Of a stretch of DNA of 6,300 nucleotides, positions 3,349 to 6,300 are shown one piece after another. The notes beneath the pieces are model-generated. The model worked only from the letters and a program-made list of their open reading frames with translations, did not search any database and was not told the DNA's origin. A program made the translations under genes and the position numbers. This DNA is from Candidatus Dadabacteria bacterium (GTDB lineage Bacteria; Desulfobacterota_D; UBA1144; Nemesobacterales; UBA2774). How positions within the stretch are numbered: the stretch's first letter is position 1; each line of letters begins with the position of its first letter. Location: positions 1-6,300 of the forward strand of contig QIHJ01000406.1 of NCBI GenBank assembly GCA_003229065.1, given 5' to 3'.

Positions 3349-6300
3349 TTGGTTGATTTTTTTATTAACCGCCCTGTTCTGGCTACTGTAGTTGCAATCC
3401 TCATAACGCTCATGGGCGCAATTTCAATTCCCATACTCCCTATTGCCCAGTTCCCTGAGATCAGTCCTCCAACCGTAAATGTTTCAGCAACCTATACAGG
3501 CGCAAGCTCAGAAGTTGTAGAAGAGACGGTCACCATTCCGATTGAAGAGCAGGTAAACGGTGTCGAGGGAATGACCTATATGCAGTCCTACAGCTCAAAC
3601 GACGGCACTATGTCGCTTAACGTGACGTTTGAGATCGGATACGATCTCGATATAGCCGCAGTCGATGTGCAGAACAGGGTGCAGCTCGCCACGCCCAGGG
3701 TTCCAGAGGAAGTATCCAAATACGGTATATCCGTTAATAAGCAGTCAACGAGCCTTATACTGGCTGTAAATATGATCTCCCCCGACGGTACAAGAGACGA
3801 CCTTTTCCTGAGCAATTATATTGATATACATATCTCTGATGTCCTCAAACGTATACCCGGAGTAGGCAACCTCACCATATGGGGACAGAGGGAATACTCC
3901 ATGCGTGTATGGATGGACCCGGATAAGCTTGCTTCCCTCAATATGACCGCAACTGACGTAGCCAATGCCATATCGGAGCAAAATACTCAGGTGGCCGCGG
4001 GCTCAATAGGAGAGCCCCCCGTTCCTGAAGGCCAGCAGTTCCAATACACGGTTACGACTCTAGGGCGGCTCGAGAACGTAGAGGAGTTTGAAGATATCAT
4101 TATCCGGGCCAACGAAGACGGCTCTATAGTACGCGTTAGTGACATCGGGACTGTGGAGCTCGGGGCCGAGAGCTACGACACTTCATCCACGCTTGACGGC
4201 GGCCAGACAGTAGGTATAGGCGTATACCAGCTCCCGGGCGCCAATGCTCTTGACTTAGCAAAGCAGATAAGGGCTGAGATGGAAGAGCTCAAGGAAAGCT
4301 TTCCTTCGGGCGTCGATTACGCGATAATATACGATACTACTAAATTTGTTACCGCCTCGATATCCGAGGTGATTATTACTCTATTTGAAGCATTCATTTT
4401 GGTATTCATAGTAGTATTCGTATTCCTTCAGAATTTCAGGGCAACCCTCATTCCGGCAATTACCATACCGGTTTCTCTTATCGGCACTTTTGCTCTTATT
4501 AACGCGCTCGGGTTTTCGATTAATACGCTAACCCTTTTCGGGCTCGTGCTCGCAATCGGGCTTGTCGTGGACGATGCAATTGTGGTTGTTGAAAACGTCT
4601 CAAGGTTGATTGAAGAAAAGGGAGCCTCTTCAAAAGAGGCCACTAGCGCGGCTATGAAAGAGGTTACAAGCCCCATAGTTGCGACTTCGCTCGTGCTTAT
4701 GGCCGTATTCGTACCGGTATCTTTTATGCCGGGAATAACCGGGCAGCTATACCGCCAGTTCGCCCTTACGATTGCATGTGCCGTCGGGATCTCGACAATC
4801 AATGCGCTCACCCTGAGCCCCGCTCTCTGTGCGCTTTTCCTCAAGAAAACAACCGGTAAGAAATTCTATTTATATAAAAAATTCGATCAGGGTTTCGATT
4901 GGTTTAAAAACCTCTACCAGAAATGGCTCGAATTATTAACTGTGAGGTGGAAGATTGTTGTCGGGGTATTTGCTGTGCTTATGGTCTGTACATACATAAT
5001 GTTCAACACCGTCCCCACGGGGTTTGTTCCCGAAGAGGACCAGGGATATTTCATCGTAAACGTTCAGGGCCCCGAAGGCGCGTCTCTACAGCGAACTCAG
5101 GAAACAATGAGAGAAGCATACGAAATGCTGAAGAATATGAAGGGCGTAGCCCATGTGGTCTCGATTGCGGGTCTTAACTTTCTCACTTCAAGCTCCGATT
5201 CAAACTCAGGTGCCATGTTCGCCGTTCTTGACCCCTGGGATAAAAGGAAGGCCAAATCTCTTGGGGTGACTGCTTTAATAACCCAAGCAAGAGAGGAATT
5301 TTCCACCATACAAGGGGCTATCATCGTTCCCTTCAACGCACCCCCCATTCAGGGACTTAGCTCCACCGGAGGGTTTCAGTACGAGCTTCAGGATAAAAAT
5401 GACCTGGGCCTCGAAACACTGGCGAAAGTAATGGGTGAGATGGTCGAAAAGGGTAACGCGAGTAAAGAGCTTGTAGGGCTTTTCAGCTCGTTTACGGCCA
5501 ACGTACCGGCTCTTTATATCACTCTTGACCGGACAAAGGCAAAAACTCAAGGTGTTAGCATAACCGACGTATTTGATACTCTTCAGGCATATTTGGGTTC
5601 TCTTTATGTGAATGATTTCAATAAATTCGGTCGAGTTTACAGGGTGTTTATTCAGGCAGAAGACAGTTACAGAACTACGGCTGAGGACATATCGCGTCTT
5701 TACGTAAGGAGTGAATTTGGGGGGATGGTCCCGCTCAGCACTCTAGTAGATATAAAGGAGATAGTAGGTCCTGAGACAATAAGCCACTACAACCTCTACC
5801 GATCTACAGAGATTGACGGCGACTCGGCCCCGGGCTACAGCACCGGGCAGGCAATACAAGCTATGGAGAAACTCTCAGATGAGGTGCTGCCAGAAGGTAT
5901 GGGATACGAGTGGTCGGGGGTATCGTACCAGGAGATAAAAGCCGGCAATCTCGCTCCCTTTATATTTGCGCTTTCAATCGTATTCGTATTTCTGTTCCTA
6001 GCGGCCCTTTATGAGAGCTGGGCTATGCCGTTTATGGTTATGCTCGCTGTACCGCTTGCTCTTCTGGGCGCAATTGTAGCTCAGTACATGAGAGGTCTGT
6101 CCAATGACGTTTACTGCCAAATCGGGCTTGTTATGCTGATCGGGCTTGCAAGTAAGAATGCGATATTAATTGTCGAGTTTGCAAAACAGCGCCGGGAAGA
6201 GGGGCTTAGTGTCACAGAGGCCGCCATGCAGGCAGCAATGATAAGGTTAAGGCCGATCTTAATGACGGCATTCGCATTTATACTCGGAGTATTCCCGCTT
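3349..6300 (+). CDS. RND multidrug efflux transporter, HAE1 family (AcrB/MexB type), 3' end cut by window
   Basis: Inner-membrane proton/substrate antiporter that drives the pump. The frame is open for 984 codons from TTG 3349 to the right edge without a stop. By comparison with AcrB (1049 residues) about 60 residues are missing, including the end of TM11 and TM12. The start MVDFFINRPV is the family signature. TM1 is at about 10-28, TM2-TM6 at about 341-492, TM7 at about 536-553 and TM8-TM11 from about 870. The two large periplasmic loops (about 30-338 and 555-868) form the porter and docking domains. The proton relay is complete: Asp408-Asp409 in GLVVDDAIVVVEN, Lys936 in GLASKNAILIVEF, Arg966 and Thr973 in IRLRPILMT. 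Other signatures include FLQNFRATLIP, GFSINTLTLFG, VPTGFVPEEDQG, LYVNDFNKFGRV, APGYSTGQA and AALYESWAMPF. Several drug-pocket aromatics of AcrB are replaced (see findings). Third gene of the operon, transcribed with its adaptor and channel. Exact substrates are unknown. Confidence 0.97.
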   Translation, partial: MVDFFINRPVLATVVAILITLMGAISIPILPIAQFPEISPPTVNVSATYTGASSEVVEETVTIPIEEQVNGVEGMTYMQSYSSNDGTMSLNVTFEIGYDLDIAAVDVQNRVQLATPRVPEEVSKYGISVNKQSTSLILAVNMISPDGTRDDLFLSNYIDIHISDVLKRIPGVGNLTIWGQREYSMRVWMDPDKLASLNMTATDVANAISEQNTQVAAGSIGEPPVPEGQQFQYTVTTLGRLENVEEFEDIIIRANEDGSIVRVSDIGTVELGAESYDTSSTLDGGQTVGIGVYQLPGANALDLAKQIRAEMEELKESFPSGVDYAIIYDTTKFVTASISEVIITLFEAFILVFIVVFVFLQNFRATLIPAITIPVSLIGTFALINALGFSINTLTLFGLVLAIGLVVDDAIVVVENVSRLIEEKGASSKEATSAAMKEVTSPIVATSLVLMAVFVPVSFMPGITGQLYRQFALTIACAVGISTINALTLSPALCALFLKKTTGKKFYLYKKFDQGFDWFKNLYQKWLELLTVRWKIVVGVFAVLMVCTYIMFNTVPTGFVPEEDQGYFIVNVQGPEGASLQRTQETMREAYEMLKNMKGVAHVVSIAGLNFLTSSSDSNSGAMFAVLDPWDKRKAKSLGVTALITQAREEFSTIQGAIIVPFNAPPIQGLSSTGGFQYELQDKNDLGLETLAKVMGEMVEKGNASKELVGLFSSFTANVPALYITLDRTKAKTQGVSITDVFDTLQAYLGSLYVNDFNKFGRVYRVFIQAEDSYRTTAEDISRLYVRSEFGGMVPLSTLVDIKEIVGPETISHYNLYRSTEIDGDSAPGYSTGQAIQAMEKLSDEVLPEGMGYEWSGVSYQEIKAGNLAPFIFALSIVFVFLFLAALYESWAMPFMVMLAVPLALLGAIVAQYMRGLSNDVYCQIGLVMLIGLASKNAILIVEFAKQRREEGLSVTEAAMQAAMIRLRPILMTAFAFILGVFPL

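Noticed and set aside
4428..5550. Several open frames on both strands inside the transporter gene, including a + strand one at 4923-5177.
   Set aside because: The transporter frame is continuous and conserved throughout this region; the other frames are out-of-phase shadows without family features.
1..6300. An undescribed defence, mobile or other new system in the window.
   Set aside because: Almost every base from 622 onward belongs to a standard RND efflux operon. No repeats, integrase or transposase, toxin-antitoxin pair, CRISPR array or structured RNA was visible, and the left flank is biosynthetic core plus one small membrane protein.

Overview
The window is a stretch of bacterial chromosome from a diderm (Gram-negative-type) organism: three of its genes encode the parts of an envelope-spanning pump, and two of those carry lipoprotein signal peptides. 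Base composition is near balanced. ATA (Ile) and AGG (Arg) codons are frequent, and two genes appear to start with TTG, so a close relative of E. coli is unlikely. An uncultivated proteobacterial, Desulfobacterota-like or similar lineage would fit, but the sequence does not allow a firm assignment.

Layout, all on the + strand. (1) Bases 1-116 are the last 37 codons of a gene whose product reads like the C-terminus of indole-3-glycerol-phosphate synthase (TrpC, tryptophan biosynthesis). (2) Bases 159-473 encode a 104-residue multi-pass membrane protein with a PGLGQIYN motif and no assignable function. (3) A gap of about 150 bases holds a good sigma70-type promoter candidate (perfect TTGACA at 505-510). 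(4) From 622 to the right edge lies a tripartite RND efflux operon in the order outer-membrane factor (622-2115), periplasmic adaptor (2108-3313), inner-membrane RND/HAE1 transporter (3349 to beyond 6300). The first two genes overlap by 8 bases and the third follows after 35 bases. Each has a purine-rich ribosome binding site 7-8 bases before its start.

Together the three operon products should form one AcrAB-TolC / MexAB-OprM-like complex. The proton-driven RND trimer captures substrates from the periplasm or inner membrane, the lipid-anchored adaptor bridges the periplasm, and the lipid-anchored outer-membrane channel releases them outside. All residues of the proton relay that fall in the window are present, so the pump looks functional. 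Its substrate pocket differs from AcrB at several aromatic positions, so the substrate range cannot be copied from AcrB. The transporter is cut by the window edge about 60 residues before its expected end. No regulator gene, mobile element, tRNA, rRNA or CRISPR array was seen.

I found no convincing sign of an undescribed system. The points most worth a second look are the start-site reassignment of the outer-membrane factor, the altered drug pocket and switch loop of the transporter, and the unassigned small membrane protein.
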